Origin: Euwallacea fornicatus | Lineage: Eukaryota; Arthropoda; Insecta; Coleoptera; Curculionidae | Direction: 5' to 3' | Assembly: GCF_040115645.1 (NCBI RefSeq) | Contig: NC_089562.1 | Coordinates: 248,001 to 312,000 of the forward strand | Length of the DNA stretch: 64,000 nt | Shown: positions 33,649 through 43,921 of the stretch, piece after piece | How the letters are laid out: every line of letters starts with the position of its first letter | Numbering within the stretch: position 1 is the stretch's first letter | Notes under the pieces: model-generated | The model's input: only the letters and a program-made list of their open reading frames with translations | What the model was told of the DNA's origin: nothing | The model's database searches: none | Translations under genes and position numbers: made by a program

Positions 33649-34964
33649 GAACACATATTAAAAAACAGACTACAAAAACTGATCGGACAGCACATACCAG
33701 CACACCAATTCGGATTTAAACAAAAACATTCGACTGTTCATCCCCTTTTCATACTAACCAACAACATACAAACAACACACCTCAGCGGCAGGAAATCAGC
33801 ATGTTTATTCATGGACATTAACAAAGCATTTGACAGTGTTTGGCACAAAGGTCTACTATACAAACTATACAAACTTAAAACACCAACGTACCTACTTAAA
33901 ATAATAAAAAATCTACTCGAAAACAGACAATTGGAAGTACGCATTAACAACACTCTCTCCTTTCCTTTTTCTCCCGAACAAGGGCTTCCACAAGGATCGC
34001 CACTCTCCCCCCTTCTTTATAACGTCTATTGCCATGACATATACAACCACAATCGGCTAGACAAAAAGCACATCGACAAAACTGCATACATACTACAATA
34101 CGCGGACGATACGGCATTGATTGCACACGACAAAACTACCGCGAAAACCGTAGCAAAACTACAAACACTAACGGACAACACTATGGCGTGGTTCTACAAA
34201 TGGCGACTAATACCGAACGCCACTAAAAACCAATTGATAATACCAAATTATCAAATTAAAGACAACTCACCGGCAATAATGGCGGACGGTCACAGAACTG
34301 AACCAAGACACTACATAAAATATTTGGGAATAACAATAGACAATAAGCTGAAATTTACGAAACACATACAAAATGCGAGGACTGAAATTATAAAAAGGAC
34401 AAAGCACTTTAGAGCACTCACATACAAGAACAAGGGAATCAGTACCAGAACAGCAACCAAAATATATAAAGCCATTTGTAGGCCGCTGCTTGACTACGGA
34501 CACATTCTCAGAGCAAACGCTACCGACAAAACCAGAAAGCATATACAGACCACGGAACAAATAGCACTTAGACTGATCACCAAGATAAGAAATCCCTCAA
34601 ACCCCTTACACAACCCATCCAACGAACTCCTCTATGAACGGACACGGATGACAAGAATAACGGAAAGACTCAGACAATTACAGACCAAATGGAAAAACAA
34701 TCCTCACAACTGGAACATACTGAACCCACTGTGCCTAACAAGACCAAACAGACAATCCCGCTATCTTTTCCCAGCTGCCTCCTTGTTAGAACACCTAACC
34801 TAACACCACCCTTCTTTTTATTTTCATTTTTTTTATTGTTAATTATTACTATCCTTTACTGTTAAGCAAATTTCTTTTTCTCTTCTCTATCAAATGTACA
34901 CACACAGGCGGAAAGACCAATCGGTCGATAGCCTATTTCTTGAGAAATAAAGATCGGTTATATA
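33649..34964 (+). mobile_element. 5'-truncated LINE with 11-bp target duplication
   Basis: TATTAATAAGG occurs at 33638-33648 and again at 34965-34975, and only once in the expected empty site of the host foldback element. The insert ends with AGAAATAAAGATCGGTTATA-like sequence and has no long poly(A). It lacks everything before the reverse-transcriptase core, so it arrived truncated by target-primed reverse transcription. Confidence 0.88.
33662..34803 (+). pseudogene. LINE reverse transcriptase fragment (Jockey-like)
   Basis: The first frame gives HQFGFKQKHSTVHPL, a typical motif upstream of the reverse-transcriptase palm. A one-base shift near 33780 leads into the long frame with MDINKAFDSVWH, GLPQGSPLSPLLYN and the catalytic YADDTALI, then LGITIDNKLKFTKHI and a C-terminal region ending at 34803. 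The endonuclease domain and ORF1 are absent. The order and motifs fit non-LTR elements of the Jockey group; the clade assignment is tentative. Confidence 0.85.
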
Positions 34965-35328
34965 TATTAATAAGGGCGTAATAACCCGAGGCGCTCTTGG
35001 TGTCCCACCCTGTATACAGGGTGGACAAAAATATTGATTACATCTTACTCACTTTCGAATTTAGAATATTTTACTCATTTCAAATTAAATGTACACCTTT
35101 CTATGTATTCATTTGCATCACTATTTAACGCCCTTTCAAGTGATGCCAATATGTCCTATACCCATCTATAACCGTTTCCCATAAAATGAGGTTTTATTTC
35201 ATTTTAAATAACAAGTACTGCGAGGGTATTCCTTGGATTCGTTTCCATGATTACAAAAACAAAACCATCAGACTGTAATAATTCCTCTAAAAATCAGTAT
35301 GTGTTTGATGTTAGTTTGTGAATTAAAA

Positions 35329-37602
35329 ATGACAAATTATTCTTTACAAGAGAAAGTTGACTTGATACTTATGTAATATCAGAATTCAATAGTGTTAAGA
35401 CTTAGTGAACCAAGTCTTCATGTCTTCGTCGAGCAAGTTAAAACCCCAAGTTGCGCCCCTGCACATCTTACATTTGTTGCCTCCCAGATGTCGCGATCTG
35501 TTAGTTTCTATAAAAATGGTTTATGGTTCAAATTCTTCGTCTTTTGTACTTTGGCTAAGAGCTAAATTGCGGGACACTCAAGTTATAAATGTGCATCGGA
35601 GGTGATTCTTGGGTACCGGAAATCCCCACTATTACCTTTGGCGATGGTCGCAGTTGGGGGTGCCATCACGTCCCGTTCAGGATAAAGGCAATGTTCGGGT
35701 CACGGGATAATCTGCCCATTGGCCGTCAGGCCTGGCGAAATGGGTATTCCTCGGGTGAAATGCGCTCCGAATAAGAGTACGCCTATGCCTGCTGACCATC
35801 AGCTTCTAGTACTTAAGGGCTAGGAGAAGCGGGGAAGTATCATTATCTTCTTTCCTATCACGATTGTCACTCATTAGTTGAAGGCGGATCGATACATCGC
35901 CAATTCATGCTCGTACTCTTCGTCGGATCGCGATCATTAAATCCTATATTTCTGCAACTAAGTCTTAGTCATAGTTATGTGTTACAAGTCAGTTAATAAA
36001 CTGTGTTAATATTTAAAGGGTTGTCCTAATTCCACGACTTTCGGGAGATCCCACGTGTTTACCTTGCTAAGCAGGTATCTAGTCCGTCCTGGACTCTCGT
36101 AACCAGAAGTGCAACGTCGGTACTTTGAACCGACAAGTATTACATGTAGTGCTCGCGTGTAAGCGCTCTCGTACAATAATTCGCGGGTGGTACCTCTAAC
36201 CTCCAAGGAAGGAACCCCTGCATATCGATCAACAAATAGGACATCAAATTCCAATACTAGGGTAGATATGGGATGGTGGTTATATCTACTAAAGAAATCA
36301 CAGTTCAAGAATAAAAGCTATAAATGTGCGTTTATTAAAGGAAAATAGAAAACATAAGAGGAAAAAAGAGCAAGCGGACCGAGGCCCTTCTCATCGTATT
36401 CGGGACTGCCCGGGTCAGCCTCTTCTTTTTTCCCATTCCCTTAAATGGTACCTGTGCCTCTGGGTTTCTCACCCCCGCTCGGGTCACATCTGGGCACCAG
36501 ACGCCCAGAGGATCATTACTCTAATTGTCATAAATTTAAGAAGATGACGATGGTTAACTGAAATATGGCCTGGTTTTGTGATCCTACAGTTATAATTGGG
36601 GAATGTGGTGGAAATAGTTTTTTAGCTTCAAGGGTCTATGCTCAAAGGTTCCTACACAGAACACGTCCGAATAAAAGGTCACGTGAGTTATTACTGCGAA
36701 CTTTCCGAGAAACCGGAAGTGCGGCGAAACCGAAATTCACAAGAAGAAAACGTATTTAGTCAGAAGAAAATCAATTTAACATAATTGCATCTATGGTCGA
36801 AAACCCCCACAGAAGCCTGCGTAAACTTGAAAAGCGGTTGCGTATAAGCAAAAGTAGCATAGGCAGAGTTTTGAAAAGCTATAAGTATCATCCCTACTAT
36901 ATCCAGTTGCATCAGGAGTTGTATGAGACTGAACTATGAAAGACGACTTAACTCCAGTTATTTCTTTTTGGACAAGTATGCCTAAGACGATTCATTTCGG
37001 GATTATGTCTTGTTTTCAGACGAATCAACGTTTCATAATAATGGCCTAGTAAATAAAGATAATTTCCATTAGTATGCCGATGTAAAGCCATTAGATTTTA
37101 GCCGAGTCGACCGACAACATAGGTGGTCTCTGAATGTGTGGGTCAGTTCGTCATAGGTCCTTACTTCGTTGAAGGTCACTTAACCGGTCAGATATTTCAA
37201 TAATTTCTTGAAAATAGACTTCTAGAATTGTTAGAAGAAGTACCATTAATCAGAAGAAAGAAGATGCGGTTCCAATTAGATGGGGCTTCCGCACATTTTC
37301 GCCGAAATGTGAGGAACGTTCTTACTAATTTATTTCCTCAAAAATGGATCGGACGAGGAGAACCTCAGCTGTGGCCAGCAAGATCACCCGATCTCAGTTG
37401 CATGGATTTCTTTTTGTGGAGATATATTAAAGATATAGTTTACCAAGAACCACCGACAACGAAAGAGAATATGAAAATTCGAATCCGGAATGCCGTTGGA
37501 AAGATCGCACCAGAAACATTATTGAAAGTTAAATTGTCTTTTCAAAAACGCGTTGAATTTTGTATCCATGACAATGGTCGTCAATTCGAATGTATATTTT
37601 GA
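35329..37602 (+). pseudogene. DD41D transposase pseudogene, split by an LTR-like insert
   Basis: The ATG at 35329 gives MTNYSLQEKVDLIL, interrupted after 35371. The frame resumes at 36593 with IIGECGGNSFLASRVYAQRF and RETGSAAKP, followed by several stops and shifts. It becomes open again from LLEEVPLIRRKKMRFQLDGA (second Asp) through WPARSPDLSCMDFFLW (third Asp) to the stop at 37602. The block before QLWPARSPD differs from the copy at 32569-33060 at many positions, while the block after it is identical. Confidence 0.88.
35372..36588. mobile_element. LTR-like insertion, 1217 bp
   Basis: It begins TGTAATATC and ends GATCCTACA (TG...CA), inside the transposase of the DD41D copy. The flanks are CTTA (35368-35371) and GTTA (36589-36592), a 4-bp duplication with one mismatch, and removing the insert restores the coding frame. 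The right end reversed (TGTAGGATC) matches one end of the solo LTR at 13222-13825. An AATAAA lies at about 35995. It holds no protein-coding region that I recognise. It could be a long solo LTR or a decayed pair. Confidence 0.7.
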
Positions 37603-38251
37603 AAAAATGTGAAATGTTTTTGCTTTTGTAACCATGGAAACGAATCCAATCCCTGACAGTACTTGCTGTTATTTAAAATGAAGTAAAACCTCATTTTGTG
37701 AGAAACGGTTATAAATGGGTATAGGACATATTGGCATCACTTGAGAGGGTGTAAAATAGTGATAGAAATGAATACATGGAAAGGTATACATTTCATTTGA
37801 AATGAGCAAGATATTTTTAATCGTAAGTGAGTAAGATGTAATCAATATTTTTGCCCACCCTGTATATAAAATTTCAAAAGAACCATTTTCAACTTGAAGA
37901 AGTATCTGTTGTTAAGACGTACCGGTCAGAAAACGATAATTAATTCGTTCACTTCACGTAAAATTTTTTTTTTTTTAATTTGCTTAAGAAGTATTTGTTT
38001 TATACTTACTGAGTGTTATACAAACTTCTACTACTTTTTTCTCCTAATTTCAAATATTTAAAAAAGTATAAGGTGTTAGATTAAAAAAAAAGGCAAGTTT
38101 GCATTGTACCTTTTTTTGGCGCACCCCGTATAAATGACAATATTTTTAAAATGTGCCTTTGAAGGTCGTACATATAAGTGTAAAAACAATTTTTCATCAA
38201 AACCTTTAATAAAGCCGTAAACGTCCGATGCGCTCTTATTGGACCACCCTG

Positions 38252-38896
38252 TATTGGTCACACATAGCAAATGTGCCGACCATGGAGGCGGAAATCGAGG
38301 TATTTCGTCCCGAGTACGTTTTAAAAAATTATACATAAAAAATTGCGACTGAACAAATTTCGTTACGTATTTTTACGTTGCAGGGTTCGGTCAAGTGAAT
38401 CGCGACCCTAATCAGGGTTTTCGGAACCGCTTTTCTCCCTTGGGAGAATCTTTCGAGTCTTAAAGGAAGTAACAAACTACTTTTTTAAAAAGGGGGCGGG
38501 CCATTTTGCGAAGGAGGAGAGCTCCTACGTGCGGTCAAAAAGGGTGGACTGACGACCGAAAAGCTCCTAAAGCCCTAGTCGCACGGCCTCCTCGCCGCCC
38601 CAGTATTGTTATAGTTTCTAGTTCAGGTCTTTGCGTGTGCATTGAATTAGCTAGCACGCACGTGTCGAAGGTGTGTGGGGGGAGCATAGTGTTCATATAA
38701 CTAAGACAGAGATATAACATGCATGTCTTTTACGGACTAGGCTTACGGGTCAAAATTGATAATGGGAATGTATACGGGATGGATGAAGATGGTGGAATGA
38801 ACGTATGTCTTCAACTTGGTTAATTGTTACAATTCTGACACGATCAGAGGCGTGACAAAATTTTTCAACGATTTCGCTGTGATCCGTACAACTATA
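38252..38896. other. Spacer, nothing recognised
   Basis: About 645 bp with a locally GC-richer patch near 38490-38610. No convincing gene, repeat or element end was found. Confidence 0.35.
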
Positions 38897-39217
38897 CAAG
38901 GTGTTTCAAAAATAGGTCGGAAAATGAGGAATGTGATTCTTTGGCTCGTTATACGAAACAAAGTTCCTATTAACATGAATCGGAAAACGCACCGTCTTCG
39001 AGATACAGGGTGTCCAAAAACAGTTTTTTTGACTGTAACTCAGGAATCCTTTGAGATACAGAATTCAGATTTTATACACCTATTATCATTAATACTAGTT
39101 ACGTTTTGAGCGATGTTTAAAATTTTTTCCTCATGCCAGAGGCGGAGATTTTAGAGTTGCATGAGATTTTTTTGCCCCTAATTTTTACGGCACTGGGAAA
39201 ATTAGCATTTTAGAAAC

Positions 39218-39483
39218 ACAACAATTGGACCGCGGGGTTAGCCTCCGCGGTCCCCAGATCTAAATGTCTTCGATTTTTTTGGTGGAGTCACTTAAAAAGT
39301 TTAGATTACATTACACTAGTTAATACTCTTAAAGAACTGAGGAATCGCATTATCGTATCCTGCAATACGATCCGGAACACTCCGGGCAGTTTCGAGCAAA
39401 TGTGTCAGTCGCTAAAAGGGAGGTTGGAGGCCTGCTTTACCACAGGAAGAGGCAATTTTCAACAATTGTTGCTATTTTAAAAT
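39218..39483 (+). pseudogene. DD41D transposase, C-terminal remnant
   Basis: The reading around 39222-39300 gives RTIGPRG and a frame-shifted version of the P-R-S/FDFF-WG region, then SHLKSLDYITLVNTLKELRN, a C-terminal helix region as in sibling copies, and a stop near 39478. There is at least one frameshift at the catalytic third Asp. Nothing upstream of this block is left. Confidence 0.65.
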
Positions 39484-39615
39484 GCTAATTTTCCCAGTGG
39501 CGTAAAAATTAGGGGCAAAAAAATCTCATGCAACTCTAAAATCTCCGCCTCTGGCATAAGGAAAAAATTTGAAATATCGCTCAAAACGTAACTAGTATTA
39601 ATGATAATATGTATA

Positions 39616-39918
39616 TGTCGGTGAATGATAATGTTTATGTCTATGTTTATGCTTAATCTGTAGGGTCATTTGTTTATATAAAAAGGGGTGAAGGTACCGT
39701 AATAGGGATAACTCTTCGATTGCGGGACGTAGTCACGGGAAAACCACAAAAGGGGCAAGAGTGGTATCGGTCAGGGAACAAGAGGAGCCCGTGAATTCGT
39801 CGGTATTTTATAATTAGTTAGAGTTTAGTGCTTAGTGTTTTGTGTTAGTTTAGTGTCTAAATATTTATGGATCAAAAGAATAATGGAAAAACCGAATAAC
39901 CTGTGTGTTTCTCCGACA
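39616..39918. mobile_element. Short solo LTR, 303 bp
   Basis: It begins TGTCGGTG and ends CTCCGACA, so TGTCGG is inverted at the other end. The flanks are TATA (39612-39615) and TACA (39919-39922), a 4-bp duplication with one mismatch. The host arm reads through when it is removed and then mirrors the left arm. A TATATAAAAAGGGG promoter-like box lies near 39675, supporting a plus-strand LTR. Confidence 0.75.
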
Positions 39919-40618
39919 TACACAAAATCTGAATTCTGCTCCTAAAACGATTCCCGAGATATCTTTAAAAAATTGAAAAAAATAAGTGTTTTTGTCGCCC
40001 TGTATCTCGAAAACGGTGTGTTTGTGAACCGATATCAATAGAAATTTTTTTCTTATAGCGAACCAAAGAATCACGCCCTTCATTTTTCGACAGGTGTCTT
40101 GAAACGCTCTATACATAAATAATTTTCCTGATTAAATTTCTTTTTCCTGACGTTTAATTTATAAATTAATAGTTCTTCATCTCTTAATTTTTTACTTGCT
40201 TTTGTTAAACCAGCTTTTTTTATATACAGTGTGACCCACATAAGAGCGGGACACCCCTGTGAAATTTTTATTTGTGGTCCGATTTTGATTATTTTTTTTA
40301 TATGTTGTAAAGCATCAAAAACTTTAATTTGTGAGAAGTTCTTGTTGTGCTCACTTTAAAATCGAAGACCCACTTTGCTTCTTTTTCATGCCGAAAATTC
40401 AAGAAAAGACATTAGGGATTTTTTTATTTTAAATTTAACTATAATTATATCTTTAAAATATTTCAAAATGGTTGTATCTCAAATTTTGTTGTAAAATATT
40501 GATTAATGAAAAAGTTATGGAACAATTAAATTTGATCCACTTTAGAGCAGGAGACCCGTGTAAAATATTCAATCATTTAATGTGGAAAAAATTATAACAA
40601 AAAGATGTTTACCTGATT

Positions 40619-41694
40619 TTAAAAAGCGTTTGCTCCGATTAAGCCACCGTTCAACTGGATACATTTCTCGTATCTTCTTCTAGTATTCCGCATTACTTTC
40701 CTAAGACATAGGGGAGTTATCTCTTCACAGGCGCGTCTCACCCTCATGCACAGTTCTTCTCTATTTCTGGGGCGATTTTTATATACTTTTTGCCCAAGAG
40801 TACCCCACAAAAAAAAATCTAATGGGGTCAGATCGGGCGATCTGGGAGGCCATTGTATTAATGGACTATTCCGTCCGATCCATTGGTTAGGAAAGTTTGT
40901 ATTTAACAGTTCCCGAACAATTCTCGCGTTATGAATAGGACTTCCATCAAGTTGAAAATACATGTTACGTGCCTAAATTGTGGAAGATCATCGCTCGCAT
41001 CGGTTAATTCATTTTTTAATAGTTCTAAAAAACATGCAGAATTCATATTGCCTTCAAGAAAAAATGGATCGATAATTTTGTCGTGGATTATTCCGCACCA
41101 AACATTTACTTTTTGGGAATATTGACTTTTGCAATTAATAATCCAGCTTGGATTTTTGCGAGACCAAAATCTACAATTCTGTGAGGAAACTATCCCGTTA
41201 GTAGTAAATGTAGCTTCGTCACTGAAGAGAATACGTTTTAGGAAATTGGTATCTTGATACTCCCCTTGCGTCCACAAACAAAATTCCAACCTTCTGTTCT
41301 GGTCTCCTTGTTCTAAAGTATGCAGAAATTTTGGTTTATATGGCTTAATTTGATTCTTCTTAAGACATCTTCGAATATTTTCCCTGGGTACATTTAAATC
41401 CAAACTTGCTGTTCTTAATGTAGCATATAGGCTGTCAGTAAAATTATTTAAAATTGCGATTTCTGTATCATTTTGATTTCTATTTCCCGGACGTTTGGTT
41501 TTTAGTTAATATCTGTAAAAGGCTCCAGTTTCATTAAATGTACGATTTATTCGATTCACTGTACTTTTAGTAATAGGACGTCGATTAGGACATTTTATGT
41601 TGAATATTCTAGTTACTTCCCACACACTTCGGTCATTATCACCGGAAAGACGCACTATTTCAATTTTTTCCCTTAAAGTCAATTGATTATTCAT
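40619..41694 (-). pseudogene. DD41D-like transposase with two frameshifts
   Basis: It begins MNNQLTLREKIEIVRLSGDN and includes NRINRTFNETGAF. It is broken near 41400-41510, reopens with NVPRENIRRCLKKNQIKPY, RILFSDEATF (first Asp) and KVNVWCGII, and shifts again near 40960 into MYFQLDGSPIHN (second Asp), WPPRSPDLTPLDFFLWG (third Asp) and CIQLNGG. The spacing between the second and third Asp is 42 residues rather than 41, owing to one extra residue between WIGR and WPPR. The shifts make it inactive. Confidence 0.87.
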
Positions 41695-41704
41695 ATTTGA
41701 ACTA

Positions 41705-42262
41705 CACTGGCGAGCATAAAATTGGGGTCACTTCGAAATTTTCAAATATAAATGTATTGAAAGAGAAGTGATATTTTTCGCTGGCCTACCGGCATTGCTT
41801 CATGAAATTTCGGATCATTGGGAAAATGTTTACGGTTCTGCATGGTTCTACCATGAAAAAAAAGATTGATAAAATACCTTCAATATCTATGCATCCTCTT
41901 TATCAGTTCCATTCAATTGTTGTTCACTTTAGGCGAATTGGTTAAAGGTGTTCTCTTTAACTTCAAGTTGCGTTAACAGTAGAAAGGCAAAAAGAGGGGA
42001 AAATACGCGATATTAATGTCATTATGAGTTTTTTTTCGGTAGCACAAAATTGTGTTCAAAAATGTTACAGTGCTTGGGTAATGGACACCTGTACAATACA
42101 TCGGTTATTTGGGTACAGGATCGTGTTCTTTTTACCATTTACTCTTAACAAGGTTGAAGAACCTCAGAATCGATAAAGGCTATCCTTTTTTATTTTTTTG
42201 GAAGTTAGGAAGGCAAAAATTTCGAAAATACTAAAGTGACCCGAATTTTATGCTCGCCAAAA
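41705..42262. mobile_element. Tc1-type MITE, ~558 bp
   Basis: The left end CACTGGCGAGCATAAAATTG follows TA, and the right end carries the inverse of TGGCGAGCATAAAATTCGGG with further inverted match through the GTCACTT block. The final bases on the right are mutated (GCCAAAA before TA). No coding content was found. It lies in the 5' part of the element 40227-42651, just upstream of its transposase start. Confidence 0.75.
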
Positions 42263-42651
42263 TATTTCTTCAATCAAAAAGAGGAGAGATTTCTCAACCA
42301 ACTCGACCAAAAATCTATATTAATAAAGATGTGGACGATTCAGTAAATTTAAAATTTGATTGTTCAATAACTTTTTTATTAATCAATATTTTTCAACGAA
42401 ATTTGAGATACAACCATTTTGCAATATTCTAAAGACATTATTATAGTTAAATTTAAAATAAAAAAATCCCTAATATCTTTTCTTGAATTTTCGGCATGAA
42501 AAAGATGCAAAGTCGGATTTTAAGTGAGCACAACAAGAACTTCTCATAAACTAGAGTTTTTGATGCTTTACAACATATAAAAAAAATAATCAAAATCGGA
42601 CCGCAAATAAAACTTTTACAGGGGTGTCCCGCTCTTATGTGGGTCACGCTG

Positions 42652-42988
42652 TATATCCAAAAAAAATCTTCGAGGTGCCACTAGTCACACTTTATGAACT
42701 GATTTGATGAATACGATTCGTATGTATGACGCACATGCACAGATCCGAACTACAAACTATACTGCTATAAGTGCTAGCTCTACAATTCCCTGCAGCATTG
42801 CATGCGAAGCAATACAAAGTGAAGGCTCATCATTAGGTTAAAGTTAATCTGAGCTAACTCCCAATCAAAATGTCTGCCGATTGCGCAGGTGTTCATCACG
42901 TAGCTGCCTGACTCCTTCCTTCGCCTAATTGTTAACTGGTTGTGGTCGCTCGATTGGTTGCGAGTACACCTCTTAGTTTCCGACATAC
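42652..42988. other. Short spacer, nothing recognised
   Basis: About 340 bp between two elements. No gene or repeat is seen. Confidence 0.35.
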
Positions 42989-43921
42989 CAGGTGTCCCAA
43001 TTAAAATTTGCACCCCTTGAAATTTCTTATTTCGTCTAAGCGTGGGGAAAATGCTAAAATATGTCAATTTTAGCTTGATGGAGGACCAAATTTTATGTCG
43101 ATTCCGAAGTAATTTCTGCTTCCTTCTTGTGCCTGGGCCACCCCTTCCAGATCTTTAAATGGCAACAGGACCGACCGGCACGTCATTTTGAAGCCGCTTC
43201 CATTCTCTATGCAGCCGTGTTTTTTTTTTAAGTTTGAGCGGTTGGTTTTCCGAAATCACGAAATTTTTGTAGGCTGATCGAAATTTTCAACATTGCTAAT
43301 CCGGTAGATTCTCGTTTAGATTTTAAACAATTTCTTTTTGGTAGGAACGATTTGAGAAATGTCACTTTATCTGCTCTAATGTTTGCAATTTTTAACCCTC
43401 CTAGATTCCTTTTTCTGAGGCCATTTAAAGTCTAAAGTTTATGCTACACCATCTGCATCTCTACAGATGTTTCGAGAACGTATTGTCGCAGAGTGCCAGA
43501 AATCTTACAAAGCGTTTGAGAAGCTTTTCAAAGTCGCTTGCACTATTGTATGTACGGACGTCGGTGGTGGACAACTTGAGCAATACATCCGTTAAATTTA
43601 ATTTTTTTCCATTACCACTTTTTTCCACTTTCACAGTCATCTAGGTAGTGTTTTGAAAAACCATTCGGTTAAGCTTGAAAAATAAACACAATTGCATCGA
43701 GAACAGAGGCAGCTTCGACATGACGTGCCACTGGGCCCCTCGTGCCATTTGAAATTTGTAAAGGGGTGATGCTGGACACTAGGGGGACGCAGAGATTACT
43801 TCGAACCAAGATGAAATTGGGTCCCCATCCTCGAGCCGAAACTGCCAAATTTTAGCATTTTTCGCACATTTGGATAAAATCGGAGATTTCGTCGGATGAA
43901 AATTTCAGTTGGAACACCCTG
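42989..43921. mobile_element. Non-autonomous CAGGGTG element, ~930 bp
   Basis: The left end CAGGTGTCCCAATTAAAATT and the right end (reversed, CAGGGTGTTCCAACTGAAAT) are imperfect inverted repeats. The arms remain weakly mirrored for about 200 bp (for example GACCAAATTTTATG against its diverged partner near 43820). No transposase remnant was identified and the target duplication is not clear on the right, so this is an old copy. Confidence 0.65.

Larger units (their letters stand above)
31909..35012. mobile_element. CAGGGTGGCCC foldback element, host of two insertions
   Basis: The left terminus CAGGGTGGCCCAATAAGAGC is matched at 34990-35012 by the inverse of CAGGGTGGGACACCAAGAGC. Inner motifs lie 123 bp in: CGGGGTGCGCC at 32043 (134 bp because of an 11-bp TTTATTAAAGG duplication) and CACCCTG ending at 33562 once the LINE is removed. 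It contains a DD41D element (32309-33270) and a LINE fragment (33649-34964). TA follows the right end. Confidence 0.8.
35017..37862 (+). mobile_element. DD41D element, longer copy, interrupted by an LTR-like insert
   Basis: It starts CAGGGTGGACAAAAATATTG immediately after the end of the preceding element (TATA between) and ends with the inverse of CAGGGTGGGCAAAAATATTG. Without the 1217-bp insert and 4-bp duplication it is about 1.6 kb. Its right arm is far closer to the neighbouring copy at 32309 than to its own left arm. Confidence 0.88.
31909..38251. repeat. Large palindromic composite with ~0.9-kb arms
   Basis: The segment 31909-32808 is repeated in inverted orientation at 37366-38251 with few differences. 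The arms cover the end of one element family and, inside it, the terminal repeat and C-terminal coding third of a DD41D element. The match stops sharply within the transposase sequence at the QLWPARSPD codons. The centre (32809-37365) is not mirrored. TA flanks both outer ends. Confidence 0.85.
38897..40111 (+). mobile_element. DD41D-derived element with solo LTR inside
   Basis: The left end CAAGGTGTTTCAAAAATAGG and the right end (reversed, beginning near 40111) are imperfect inverted repeats flanked by TA. The arms match for about 300 bp, including ATCTCCGCCTCTGGCAT and its mirror. Inner motifs CAGGGTGTCC (39006) and its mirror (ending at 40002) lie 109 bp in from both ends. The right arm is split by a 303-bp LTR. 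Confidence 0.83.
40227..42651 (-). mobile_element. DD41D-like element with MITE inside
   Basis: The terminal repeats CAGTGTGACCCACATAAGAG and the inverse of CAGCGTGACCCACATAAGAG are flanked by TA, with arms mirrored for over 300 bp. Removing the nested MITE (41705-42262) leaves about 1865 bp. It encodes a damaged transposase on the minus strand. Confidence 0.9.

Noticed and set aside
36330..36560. GC-richer patch inside the LTR-like insert that might have been a host exon
   Set aside because: It lies wholly within an insertion flanked by a target duplication in a transposon.
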